Assembly (NCBI RefSeq): GCF_013177735.1 | Contig: NZ_WOEZ01000146.1 | Coordinates: 21,905-85,904, forward strand | DNA: 64,000 nt | Direction: 5' to 3' | Source: Paraburkholderia elongata | GTDB taxonomy: Bacteria > Pseudomonadota > Gammaproteobacteria > Burkholderiales > Burkholderiaceae | Program-made: the position numbers and the translations under genes | The notes under the pieces: model-generated | Told to the model about the DNA's origin: nothing | Seen by the model: only the letters and a program-made list of their open reading frames with translations | Database searches by the model: none | Shown here: in pieces, positions 43,573 to 52,403 of the stretch | Position numbering within the stretch: the first letter of the stretch is position 1 | How the letters are laid out: every line of letters begins with the position of its first letter

Positions 43573-44493
43573 CTATCGCGCCCGCACCGTGCGCGTGTAC
43601 GACGCGATCATCGTCGCGAGTTCCTGCGCGGCAGGCGTGACGGGAATGGCCGCGCGCTGTAGCAGACACACGTTCTGTTCGATCGCACGCTCGCGCACGT
43701 TGATCGACGTGAGCGTGCTCGCAAACGGCCCGCGTTTCGCGACGATCGACGACTCCAGCGACAGGCAGTCCGTCGCGCCGACCAGATGCAGCGTCTCGTA
43801 CAGACCTTCCACCGTCGCGATGATTTTCGGCGGCGGCAAGCCGTGGCTCTCGAATAGATGGTTCAGGCGGTTGACTTGCGGATCGTCGGTGAGATTCGGC
43901 GAGCGCGTCGCCACCCACGTGCAATCGACGAGCTCGGCAAGCGACGTCGCGCCCGCTTTCGGATGACCGCGACGGCAGACGATCACCGGATCGGACGGAT
44001 AGAGCGGCGTCACGGACAGATCGGCCGTATCGGTATGTTTCGACACCAGCGCGACAGCGAAATCGAGCGTGCCTTCGCGAATCCACGAAATCATCATCCG
44101 CGAGGTGCCCGTGCGCAAATGCACCGCGACCCGCTCGAAGCGCGCGCGGAATTCCATTAGCACCGGCGCGAAGGCGTCGACGAGCGGCTCGGTGGTCATG
44201 CCGAACGTGACCTCGCCCGCGTAGTCGCCGCGCAATTGCTGCACTTCCTGTTCGGCCCGCTCGCATTCGCCGAGAATCGCGCCGGCGCGCTGCAACAGGC
44301 GCTGGCCGAGCGCGGTCAGCGCGATCCCGCGGTTCGTGCGGGTGAATAAGGTCGCGCCCAGCATCGATTCGAGGTTCTGCAACTGCTGCGTGATGCCACT
44401 CTGGGCGATGCCGAGCGCCCGCGACGCCGCGCGGATGCTGCCGTGCTCGGCAACGGCGGTGAACGCGCGCAACTGGGAGATCGTCAACGCCAT
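43573..44493 (-). CDS. LysR-family transcriptional regulator
   Basis: A 306-residue LysR regulator. HTH in residues 1-60 (LTISQLRAFTAVAEHGSIRAASRALGIAQSGITQQLQNLE), then effector-binding domain 90-300 with LRTGTSRMMISWIREGTLDFAVAL. It is divergent from the truncated binding-protein gene at 44618, which was probably its target. A partial palindrome lies at 44515-44536. As its partner is broken, it may now control nothing adjacent. Confidence 0.88.
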   Translation of the reverse strand: MALTISQLRAFTAVAEHGSIRAASRALGIAQSGITQQLQNLESMLGATLFTRTNRGIALTALGQRLLQRAGAILGECERAEQEVQQLRGDYAGEVTFGMTTEPLVDAFAPVLMEFRARFERVAVHLRTGTSRMMISWIREGTLDFAVALVSKHTDTADLSVTPLYPSDPVIVCRRGHPKAGATSLAELVDCTWVATRSPNLTDDPQVNRLNHLFESHGLPPPKIIATVEGLYETLHLVGATDCLSLESSIVAKRGPFASTLTSINVRERAIEQNVCLLQRAAIPVTPAAQELATMIASYTRTVRAR

Positions 44494-44514
44494 GAAGAAT
44501 CTCTGTGATCGGTA

Positions 44515-44536
44515 AAAGTGATCATGATATTACTTT
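44515..44536. promoter_or_regulatory. Candidate LysR operator
   Basis: AAAGT-N12-ACTTT, with further partial symmetry (AAAGTGATC against GATATTACTTT), lies 22 bases upstream of the LysR start and 82 bases before the binding-protein gene. This spacing is typical of a LysR regulatory site, but the identification is by eye. Confidence 0.35.
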
Positions 44537-44617
44537 CGGGACTTCTTTGAGGCGCGGCGGCGGCATAGGATGGCCCCCGTACCCTGCAGTCATCCGCCCA
44601 ACTCACACCTGCCTCCC

Positions 44618-45268
44618 ATGAAAATCCCGCTGATGATCTTGAGCGCCGCGCTGGCTTTCAGCAGTGGTGCGTTTGCCGCCGACCCCGCCACGCTGCGCCT
44701 CGGTATCGATCCGAGCTATCCGCCAATGGACGCCAAGGCGCCCGACGGCAGCTTCAAAGGTTTCGACGTCGATCTCGGCAACGAAATCTGCCGGCGCATC
44801 CATGCGCGTTGCCAGTGGGTCGAACTCGAGTTCTCGGGGATGATTCCGGCGCTGCAGGCGCGCAAGATCGACGCGATCCTTTCCTCGATGGCGATCACGG
44901 AGAAACGCGAGCAACAGATCCTGTTTTCGTCGAAGCTGTTCCAGTTCAAGTCGCGGCTGATTGCGCGTCAAGGTTCGGCGCTCGCGGGCGGTACGAACGC
45001 GTTGACCGGCAAGCAGATCGGCGTGCAGTCGGGGACGCAGTTTGAGGGGTACGCGTTGAAGAATTGGGCGCCACTTGGCGCGCATGTGGTTGCGTATAAG
45101 AGTCAGGATGAGGTGTTTGCTGACTTGCAGAACGGCCGCCTTGATGGCGCGTTGCTCGGTTCCGTCGAGGCCGACTATGGCTTTTTGCGCACGCCGGCGG
45201 GAAAAGGCTTTGCGTTTGTCGGCGAGCCGCTTTCGATGGGTGATCGTGGCGTGGGTATCCTCGCCTGA
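44618..45268 (+). pseudogene. Amino-acid ABC transporter solute-binding protein, 3'-truncated
   Basis: A 216-residue frame with a Sec signal (MKIPLMILSAALAFSSGAFA) and the polar-amino-acid binding-protein fold: LRLGIDPSYPPMDAKAPDGS, GFDVDLGNEICRR, FSGMIPALQARKIDAILSSMAITEKRE. It stops at GVGILA, where intact members read GVGIAVRKGD and then continue about 40 residues. The final helical part of the domain is missing, so the protein is probably non-functional or unstable. Homology ends near 45262, and a TolC-type sequence begins within a few bases. Confidence 0.75.
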
Positions 45269-46362
45269 GTTCAGGGAACCGCTCGACGGTTTACTCCGGC
45301 TCGGTCTCGGCGAACTGGGTGCTGTACGACTTCGGGGGCAGGAAGGCCGCGCTTGCCAATGCACAGGCTCTGCTTGCTGCCGCGTGGGCCAACCAGGACG
45401 CGACGCTGCAGGCTTCCTTTTCCTCTGTGGCAACAGACTACTACGCAGCACAGGCGGCAGCCGGCAAGCTGGCTTCGGCTAAGGAAGCGGAAAGTATCGC
45501 GCGTGACAGCTTCATGGCGGCGTCGGCACGCGTGGCCCACGGCGTCGCCGCGATTTCCGACCAGTTGCAGGCGCAGACATCATATGCGCAGGCGACGTTC
45601 AACCGGGCGAAGGCCGAAGGCGACCTGCAGGCCGCTCTCGGTACCCTTGCCGCCGACATGAGCCTGCGCCCGGATCAACCCGTCACAATGCCGGATGCTG
45701 ACGACGGCGTGGTGCCAGACCAGAATTTCGCGGAGTCGGTCGCTGCGATGATCGAGGAAGCGCAAAGCGCCCATCCGGATATCGCTGCCGCCAGGGCGAA
45801 GCTTGACGCGGCAATGGCGAGCGAGCAGCAGACACGTGCCGAAGGATTGCCCAACCTGAGTCTGATTGCGAAGTATAGCCAGAACAACCAGCCCGCCAGT
45901 CTGGGGCTGGGCCAACCTCAATTCGCCGCGACCGGGCACGACTGGTATGTTGGCGTACAGGTGCAGATTCCGTTGTTCGACGGGTTGAGCCGGACGTACA
46001 AGGTGCGTGGAGCACATGCTCAGGTGGAGGTCCAGGAGGACAAGCTCGATGAAGCCCGGCAGCAGGTCGGGCTCGATGTCTGGAAAAGCTACCAGGCACT
46101 CCAGACGAACATACAGAATGTGGGGAACACGGCTACGTTAAAGCAGATTGCGCAGCGTTCATTTGATGTTGCAAAGCATCGGTATGCGGTGGGTGTGGGA
46201 AACATCCTGGAACTGGTGGCCGCACAGAAGGCGCTTTCGGAGGCAAAGCAGCAACGTATTCAGGCGCTCACCGACTGGCGCGCGGCGCGGCTTCAACTGG
46301 CCGCGAAGATGGGGCGTCTGGAGGCCAGCGACCTGCGTATGGAACGCATTCCGCTGCAATAG
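45265..46362 (+). pseudogene. TolC-family outer-membrane efflux protein, 5'-truncated
   Basis: The open frame from 45244 encodes a TolC-type protein from its middle: SGSVSANWVLYDFGGRKAALANAQALL, then long helices (ATDYYAAQAAAGKLASAKEAE, SEAKQQRIQALTDWRAARLQLAAKMG). The signal peptide and about the first 100 residues are missing. A possible internal start is TTG or CTG near 45319. The C-terminal half (second repeat, from about 45720) is complete, so the original gene was whole and lost its 5' end in a rearrangement. Partner pump genes are not present. Confidence 0.75.
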
Positions 46363-46489
46363 TCAGGTGTGTGCCACGGGGCCGCGCAGTTTGCAACCGC
46401 ACCGGAGTCGGGCCTACCATAGCCGGATCAGTGGCCCCGTTGCTGCGTCAGACCACGCCGCTCGCCGCACGCCTCCCACTCGCGCGCTC

Positions 46490-46756
46490 CTACTTCCTTC
46501 CCACGAGATACGTCACGCCATTCGGGCCATAACGCTCTGAATGCGGTTTGTTCGCCGGCAAGTGGAAGACGTCGCCGACTTTATACGCCTGCTCCGTCTC
46601 GTCCACGCGGATGTGCAACTCACCGTCCAAAATCAGTGCCTTCGCTTCGAACGGATGTTCGTGAACATCCATCGAGGTGTTCGCCTCCCGCGTCACAACG
46701 ACGGTCTCGGCGAAACCTTCTTTCGTCAGGTTTTCAGTAAATGTTTCGCGGTCCAT
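46490..46756 (-). CDS. Cupin-domain protein
   Basis: An 88-residue mini-cupin. VHEHPFEAKALILDGELHIRV holds the metal ligands (HxH and Glu), and GDVFHLPANKPHSERYGPNGVTYLVGRK is the second cupin motif with His. The size suits a single-domain cupin that binds a metal and a small molecule. Function is unknown. It is a single gene, convergent with the truncated TolC gene. Confidence 0.8.
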   Translation of the reverse strand: MDRETFTENLTKEGFAETVVVTREANTSMDVHEHPFEAKALILDGELHIRVDETEQAYKVGDVFHLPANKPHSERYGPNGVTYLVGRK

Positions 46757-46832
46757 GGCGCCTCCATCTTCAGGCAGTGGGGGACACTCAATGTAACGCT
46801 ATCCGTCAACTCGTGCAGAGCGCAGCCGTGTG

Positions 46833-47225
46833 TTATGCCGATGCTGTCACGCCGGAGTCGACCTTCCTGCGCGTTCGCGCGCGCGGCGACGATTCGCCCA
46901 TCCCTTTCCTGCGGCGCGTAGCGTTCGCTTCCGCCTCTTCTGCGTCGAGCATGACGACCGAGATCTTCCCTCGCTCGATGTTCGTCTCTGTTTCGTACTG
47001 ATTTGCCGTACGCTCCAACAACTCCGCAAGCAACATCTGGTCGCGGCGGTCACAAAGGTTCATCGCGATACCTTTGCGCAGCGTCCTGGCTAGCATGGCC
47101 AGCGACGAGAGTCGCTCGACGTAGATGCGGGTTGCCTCCACTACCTCAGCCGCGAGCCGCTTGTATTCGGCGGGTTTCACAGACAGACGAGGGTACATGT
47201 AAGTAGCTTCAGCGGGTTTGCTCAT
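46833..47225 (-). CDS. Hypothetical protein
   Basis: A 130-residue basic protein of unknown family. A helical body (VVEATRIYVERLSSLAMLARTLRKGIAMNLCDRRDQMLLAELLERTANQYETETNIE) is followed by a strand and a Lys/Arg-rich tail. I start at ATG 47225 (MSKPAEATYMYPRLSVKPAE), as the frame to 47288 enters the hairpin region. It could bind nucleic acid because of its charged tail, but this is a guess. Confidence 0.55.
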   Translation of the reverse strand: MSKPAEATYMYPRLSVKPAEYKRLAAEVVEATRIYVERLSSLAMLARTLRKGIAMNLCDRRDQMLLAELLERTANQYETETNIERGKISVVMLDAEEAEANATRRRKGMGESSPRARTRRKVDSGVTASA

Positions 47226-47644
47226 GGCGCGATTTCCGGTTGATTCTCGAAATCGCCCGACACTCGCTGCAAACGGGTGGGCGGGCACGTAGCGAGGTTA
47301 ACAGGCCGGCGCTAGCTCAAACCGGCGAGCCTTGCGGCTCCCTCGCTACGGCCCACCCGTTGAAAGGGCGTGCAGAAGCTCACGCACTGCCTGCGGAGCA
47401 GGTCGTGCGGGAGCCAGCATTCAGGCTGTCAAACCCGGCCGTCGAAATTGCTTCAACAGCAGCCAAAATTATAAGTGCGCCCTTCTCTTAAAATTCACTT
47501 TGTTAAGCTAACTATCTAACTTTGGCCAATCGGCCTAAGACAGCCGCAACATTCCCTCAGCGCAACGACATCGCACCTCTGGACTTCGATCAAGCGACCC
47601 AGCATAGCAGCCGCCCAACCGAAGCCCATCCACTTCACCCGCCC
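47226..47644. other. Intergenic region containing a large hairpin, no gene
   Basis: These 419 bases separate the unknown gene from the phospholipase C gene, both on the minus strand. The main feature is the 90-base inverted repeat at 47272-47361. Further on, the stretch around 47470-47530 is AT-rich and may contain the promoter of the 46833 gene. No open frame has coding character. Confidence 0.5.
47272..47361. repeat. Large imperfect inverted repeat with inner hairpin
   Basis: The left arm is AACGGGTGGGC (47272-47282) and CGTAGCGAGG (47288-47297), separated by a 5-base bulge. The right arm is CCTCGCTACG (47341-47350) and GCCCACCCGTT (47351-47361), perfectly complementary. A second hairpin, GAGCC-TTGC-GGCTC (47327-47340), is nested just inside. 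No attC core motifs were found at the ends. It could be a REP/BIME-like element, a bidirectional terminator or a structured RNA. Confidence 0.7.
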
Positions 47645-49789
47645 TTAATTCACCACCAACACCGGCGCCACTGCCGCCGGATCACTGATACTCGGCCGCC
47701 CATTCTCAACGTGTCCAGCCAAACGACGCGAGAAGCTGGCGTCATCGTTACTCGTCACCGTCAAGTCATACCAGTGATGGCTCGACGCCAGCACCCACGC
47801 CTCTTCAATATGCGCCTCTGCCGGCACCAGCACCGGACGCGTCCGCGCCCCATACGCGTTGTCAGTGACCGTCAACCGCGCAACACCGCCGCCCTTGTTG
47901 CTGAACTTCAAAAACACATTCCCGTTCGCAACATCGTATTGCACCTTGATCTCCGGCTGCGCGGGTTTATCGTGGCCATGCCAACCCGCAGCCTGCGCCG
48001 TCGCCTGCTGCGTATTCCCCGCAAACTTACGCACGAAACCGTTCGGCCCAAACACCTCGAACGCGTACACACCGTTCGTCGTCGTCAGATCGAAGCTCTC
48101 GTTGAGCGACTTGCCAGCCTCGACCGTATAGCGCCACGGACCATCTGTGCGATTCGTCGAGTACACGTAGAAATGCGCGCCTTGATCGCCGGTATTGGCA
48201 AGCACGATCTCGAACGTGTTCTTCTTCACATCCGCGTGACCGTTCACATGCAACTCATACGGCAACGCACGAGCAAAACGAATACCGCTTTCCTGCGGAT
48301 CGATCGCACCCGGCGTCGCAGGCACAGTCGGCTTCGGCTGCGTCGCGCACTGGTTGTCGGCGATGCTCTTGTAGTTGCTCGTGTCCGGCAACGGCGGCAC
48401 CTTCGAGTCCGGCGTGCGGAAGTCGAACGCCGTTGTCAGGTCACCGCACACTGCACGGCGCCATTGCGTAATGTTCGGCTCAAACACGCCAAAGCGCGTC
48501 TCGATGAAGCGAATCACCGACGTGTGATCGAACACCTGCGAGCACACAAATCCACCCTTGGTCCACGGCGACACGACCGTCATCGGCACGCGCGGGCCGA
48601 GGCCGTACGGCAAGCCGTCCGCGGTGTAGCTGCCGCCGCGCGCCGGATTCACCACGTTGTGAATCTCGCCGTCGGTGCTGACCGTCGACTGGCCTTGTGC
48701 CGGTGTCGTCGCCGGTTGCGGCGGCACGAGGTGATCGAAGAAGCCGTCGTTCTCGTCGTACATGATGAACAGCACGGTCTTGCTCCACACTTCGGGATTC
48801 GACGTCAACGCATCGAGAATCTGCGACGTATATTCCGCGCCGTATGCGGGCGTATAGCTCGGGTGCTCGGAGTACGCAGCCGGCGGGCACAACCACGACA
48901 CTTGCGGCAACTTGTTGGCCAGCACGTCGGCCTTCAAATCGGCGATGGTGCGCACGGTTTGCGCGCGCTCGTACAACGGCGAACCCGGCTGCGCGTTGAT
49001 GAAGTTCGCGAAGTTCTGCAGGACGTTGGTGCCATAGTTGCCGTTCAACGGATCGGCGCCGGTCAAACCCTGCTGATACACCTGCCACGAAATACCCGCG
49101 GCTTGCAGACGTTCCGGGTACGTGGTCCACGAGAGCAACTGATAGTTCGGCGGACCGTCGCCATCGACGAAATCGCTGTTGTCGAGCAGCGGACCCCCCA
49201 TCGTGCCGGTCGGATCGACCATGCCGGTCATCAGATACGAACGGTTCGGGTGCGTCGGTCCGGGCAGCGAGCAGAAGTAGGCGTCGCAGATCGTGAATGC
49301 ATCGGCCAGCGCGTAGTGGAACGGAATGTCGCTGCGCAGGTGATAGCCCATCGTCATGTCGGTCTTGTTCGCGGGCCACTGGTCGTAGCGGCCGCCGTCG
49401 ATCGCGGCATGGGTCTTGTACCAGGTGTGATCGAGGTCGCCGACGCATTGCGCGCTGGTCGTCGCCGTGTTCAGATGGAACGGCAGCACTGGCTGGGTCG
49501 GATCTTCCTTCGACGGTTGATACCACACCGGCTTGCCGTTCGGCAGCGGAATCGGGAAGCGGTCGTTGTAACCACGTACGCCACGCAGATGACCGAAGTA
49601 GTGGTCGAACGAACGGTTCTCCTGCATGAATACGACGATGTGCTCGACATCGCGGATCGTGCCGGTGCGCGAAAACGCGGGCACGGCAAGCGCATTGCGA
49701 ATGGACTCGGGCAGCGCGGTCAGCGCGGCAGCAGCGCCGGCGGATGAGGCCACGGTCTGCAGGAAACGGCGACGGCTATTTGATGTCAT
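47645..49789 (-). CDS. Phosphocholine-specific phospholipase C
   Basis: A 714-residue exported enzyme. The Tat signal is RRRFLQTVASSAGAAAALTALPE (residues 5-28). The phosphoesterase domain starts with HIVVFMQENRSFDHYFGHLRG (about 49-70) and includes YDENDGFFDHLVPP, and two C-terminal beta-domains of the phospholipase C type (residues 500-700) follow. It cleaves phosphatidylcholine or sphingomyelin outside the cytoplasm, as in the PlcN/PlcH group. The downstream region holds no chaperone gene. The C-terminus ends with PAAVAPVLVVN. Confidence 0.9.
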   Translation of the reverse strand: MTSNSRRRFLQTVASSAGAAAALTALPESIRNALAVPAFSRTGTIRDVEHIVVFMQENRSFDHYFGHLRGVRGYNDRFPIPLPNGKPVWYQPSKEDPTQPVLPFHLNTATTSAQCVGDLDHTWYKTHAAIDGGRYDQWPANKTDMTMGYHLRSDIPFHYALADAFTICDAYFCSLPGPTHPNRSYLMTGMVDPTGTMGGPLLDNSDFVDGDGPPNYQLLSWTTYPERLQAAGISWQVYQQGLTGADPLNGNYGTNVLQNFANFINAQPGSPLYERAQTVRTIADLKADVLANKLPQVSWLCPPAAYSEHPSYTPAYGAEYTSQILDALTSNPEVWSKTVLFIMYDENDGFFDHLVPPQPATTPAQGQSTVSTDGEIHNVVNPARGGSYTADGLPYGLGPRVPMTVVSPWTKGGFVCSQVFDHTSVIRFIETRFGVFEPNITQWRRAVCGDLTTAFDFRTPDSKVPPLPDTSNYKSIADNQCATQPKPTVPATPGAIDPQESGIRFARALPYELHVNGHADVKKNTFEIVLANTGDQGAHFYVYSTNRTDGPWRYTVEAGKSLNESFDLTTTNGVYAFEVFGPNGFVRKFAGNTQQATAQAAGWHGHDKPAQPEIKVQYDVANGNVFLKFSNKGGGVARLTVTDNAYGARTRPVLVPAEAHIEEAWVLASSHHWYDLTVTSNDDASFSRRLAGHVENGRPSISDPAAVAPVLVVN

Positions 49790-49847
49790 CGAATATCACC
49801 TTCTGCGGGGGAAAGAATAGCGCGCCTCGCGCGCCGGTGGAATCAGG

Positions 49848-50151
49848 TCAGTTGCTATTGGCGTTGTCGCTCGGTGCGTAATGCATCACGGGCGCGACTT
49901 GCTGGCTATCGGCAGCGAGGCTGGCTTGCATGTTTTGCGTGAGGGCGTCGGACGAGGCAGCAGGGTTGGCTGCGAGCGTTGAGGATTCCAGCGGCGGGGG
50001 CTATCGTCGTGCTTTGCGCGGCAACGTTATTCGCGGTGGTCGGCGATGAAGACGCTGAAGCCGAGGCGGAGTCATCGGCGCCACAAGCGCTCAACGCAAA
50101 AGTTTCGAGCGCAACTAAAACGACGCTGGCCAGGCGAGTATCTGTTCTCAT
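49848..50151 (-). pseudogene. Small lipoprotein gene with a one-base frameshift
   Basis: ATG 50151 starts MRTDTRLASVVLVALETFALSAC, a lipoprotein signal with an LSAC lipobox, then a Ser/Ala/Thr-rich segment. In-frame reading then turns into Arg/Cys-rich noise and stops at 49906. In the neighbouring frame, ESSTLAANPAASSDALTQ ... APVMHYAPSDNANSN and a stop at 49848 continue the protein. Deleting one G from the G5 run at 49996-50000 joins the two parts into 100 residues. The run lies just where the change is needed. It may be a genuine null allele or a sequencing error. Confidence 0.65.
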
Positions 50152-50363
50152 GTCGGCATCCAATTTGTGGCGACGGATGCAGTCTCCATTCCTTTCGAGA
50201 AATAATTGTGAAAACGTTTGCGAGTGAACAATGCTTAACAATTCGCGTCGGCAGGTCGAAAGGAAATGGAAAGCGATAAGCAGGAGAATGGTCACGTTAA
50301 CGCCACGCGCCTGAAGTCCAGGCACACCGAAAGATTTGCAGTTTGCATAACCTCGGTAAGTGC

Positions 50364-52352
50364 ATGACACACATCGGCAGACCTTTCGACATCACGCGTC
50401 TCGAAGACGAATGGCTCGAAGCAGACGGTTTCGGCGGCTTCGCATCGGGAACCGTCGGCACGCTACGCACGCGCCGCTATCACGCGTTGCTGCTCACCGC
50501 TACGCGCGCGCCTGGCGGGCGAGTGGTGCTCGTCAACGGCATCGAAGCCTGGCTCGAAGCGGACGGCAAGCGTTATCCATTGAGCATGCAGCGGTACCTG
50601 CCGGACGTGATCTATCCCGACCTGACAGCGAGTCCTCTCGAGTTCAATACTGAGCCGTGGCCCACATGGCGTTTGCAACTCGATCCGCACATAACGCTGA
50701 TAGCGGTTGTGTTCGTGAGCAAGGCGACGCGCGAAACGGTTTTGCGCTGGCGGCTGGAAGGTTCGGAGGCTGCTTCTGCCGCAGGTGGGTTCAGTCTGAA
50801 AGTCAGGCCCTTGCTCTCCGGCCGCGACTACCACGCGCTGCACCACGAAAACCCCGCGTTCAACTTCAACGCGCAGACAAGCGGCGACCAGGCCTGCGTG
50901 AGTTGGCAACCCTATGGTGACCTGCCGGTCATCAATGCCGTAACGAACGGCGTCTACACGCACGCGCCTGATTGGTACCGGAACTTCTGCTACGTTCGCG
51001 AGCGCGAGCGTGGCCTTGATTTCAGCGAAGACCTCGCCACGCCCGGCGTGTTCAGCTTTAATCTCGCTGATGGCGAAGCGGTGATGATCTTCAGTGCGTC
51101 GATCGCATCCTCAGTGTTGGCATTCCCAGCGTCGGCGCCGGCAGGCAACGCCGCCCACGCAACCGAACTCGCGCGCATCGAACAGCAGCGCCGCGGCGCA
51201 CTCGGCTCACGCCTGCAGCGTTCCGCCGATGCCTACGTCGTAGCGCGTAACGAAGGCCGCACGATCCTCGCCGGCTTTCCATGGTTCACCGATTGGGGCC
51301 GCGACACGTTCATCGCCATGCGCGGCCTGCTGATCGCGGCGGGCCGCCTCGCCGAGGCCGAAGCGATCCTGCTCGAATGGTCGGGAACGTTATCCAAAGG
51401 CATGCTGCCGAATCGTTTCCCCGACTATGGCGACACCCCGGAATACAACTCCGTCGATGCATCCTTATGGTTCGTCATTGCCGTCCACGACTATCTGGCG
51501 ACGAACCACGCGAAAGCCAACACCCGAACGCACCTGCAGCAGGCAGTCGAAACCATCCTCACGGGCTACACGAACGGCACGCGCTTCAACATCAAGGCAT
51601 CCAGCGACGACGGCCTCCTCGGCGCCGGCGTCCCCGGCGTACAACTCACGTGGATGGATGCAAAGGTCGGCGACTGGGTAGTCACGCCGCGCATCGGCAA
51701 ACCCGTGGAAGTGCAGGCGCTCTGGATCAACGCATTGCGCATTGCAGCAACGTGGAATTCGCGTTGGCAGCCGCCTGCGGAGCGAGCGTTGCAAGCGTTT
51801 CATGAACGCTTTACCGATCCGTCGACGCAAGCGCTTGTCGACAACGTCGACGTGGATTTCGTGAAAGGCGCAGTGGATCGCTCGATCCGCCCGAACCAGA
51901 TCTTCGCTGTAGGCGGTTTGCCGTTTCCGCTACTCGAAGGCGCGGCGGCGCGCGCGGTGGTCAATCAGGTCGAAGCCCATTTGCTCACGCCGCTCGGCCT
52001 CAGAACGCTCGCCCCGTCCGATCCGGCCTACCGCGGGCACTACGGCGGCACTCCGCTAGAGCGCGATGGCGCCTATCATCAAGGGACGGTCTGGCCATGG
52101 CTGCTAGGCCCGTTTGTCGAAGCATGGCTGCGGGTTCACGGTGCCGAGCCGGATGCCCGTGCACAAGCCAAAGCGCGCTTTCTCGACCCCCTGTACGCGC
52201 ATCTCGATCACGCCGGCCTCGACCATCTCTCCGAAATCGCCGACGGCGCCGCGCCGCACACGCCCGCCGGCACGCCGTTTCAGGCGTGGTCGCTGGGGGA
52301 GTTGCTGCGCATCGAAAACCTGCTTGTCCGATTGGAGTCCATTGCCGCTTAA
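50364..52352 (+). CDS. Amylo-alpha-1,6-glucosidase/glycogen-debranching-like enzyme
   Basis: A 662-residue enzyme. The N-terminal domain has LEDEWLEADGFGGFASGTVGTLRTRRYHALLL, a clear debranching-enzyme N-terminal signature. The C-terminal (alpha/alpha)6 barrel has FPWFTDWGRDTFIAMRGL (catalytic Asp region), LPNRFPDYGDTPEYNSVDASLWF and GAYHQGTVWPWLLGPF. It removes alpha-1,6-glucosyl branches. Start is ATG 50364. It is the first of five same-strand genes that lead to glucose metabolism. Confidence 0.9.
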   Translation: MTHIGRPFDITRLEDEWLEADGFGGFASGTVGTLRTRRYHALLLTATRAPGGRVVLVNGIEAWLEADGKRYPLSMQRYLPDVIYPDLTASPLEFNTEPWPTWRLQLDPHITLIAVVFVSKATRETVLRWRLEGSEAASAAGGFSLKVRPLLSGRDYHALHHENPAFNFNAQTSGDQACVSWQPYGDLPVINAVTNGVYTHAPDWYRNFCYVRERERGLDFSEDLATPGVFSFNLADGEAVMIFSASIASSVLAFPASAPAGNAAHATELARIEQQRRGALGSRLQRSADAYVVARNEGRTILAGFPWFTDWGRDTFIAMRGLLIAAGRLAEAEAILLEWSGTLSKGMLPNRFPDYGDTPEYNSVDASLWFVIAVHDYLATNHAKANTRTHLQQAVETILTGYTNGTRFNIKASSDDGLLGAGVPGVQLTWMDAKVGDWVVTPRIGKPVEVQALWINALRIAATWNSRWQPPAERALQAFHERFTDPSTQALVDNVDVDFVKGAVDRSIRPNQIFAVGGLPFPLLEGAAARAVVNQVEAHLLTPLGLRTLAPSDPAYRGHYGGTPLERDGAYHQGTVWPWLLGPFVEAWLRVHGAEPDARAQAKARFLDPLYAHLDHAGLDHLSEIADGAAPHTPAGTPFQAWSLGELLRIENLLVRLESIAA

Positions 52353-52403
52353 ACCGCGCTACGATGTGAGTCCCACCGCCAGGCCCGACGCAAGGACATC
52401 GTC

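Noticed and set aside
47272..47361. Integron attC site
   Set aside because: The large hairpin lacks the RYYYAAC and GTTRRRY core sites at its ends and no integrase is present.
47522..49747. 741-codon plus-strand frame opposite phospholipase C
   Set aside because: Arg/His-rich composition typical of a GC-rich antisense shadow; the minus-strand gene has full motifs and a Tat signal.
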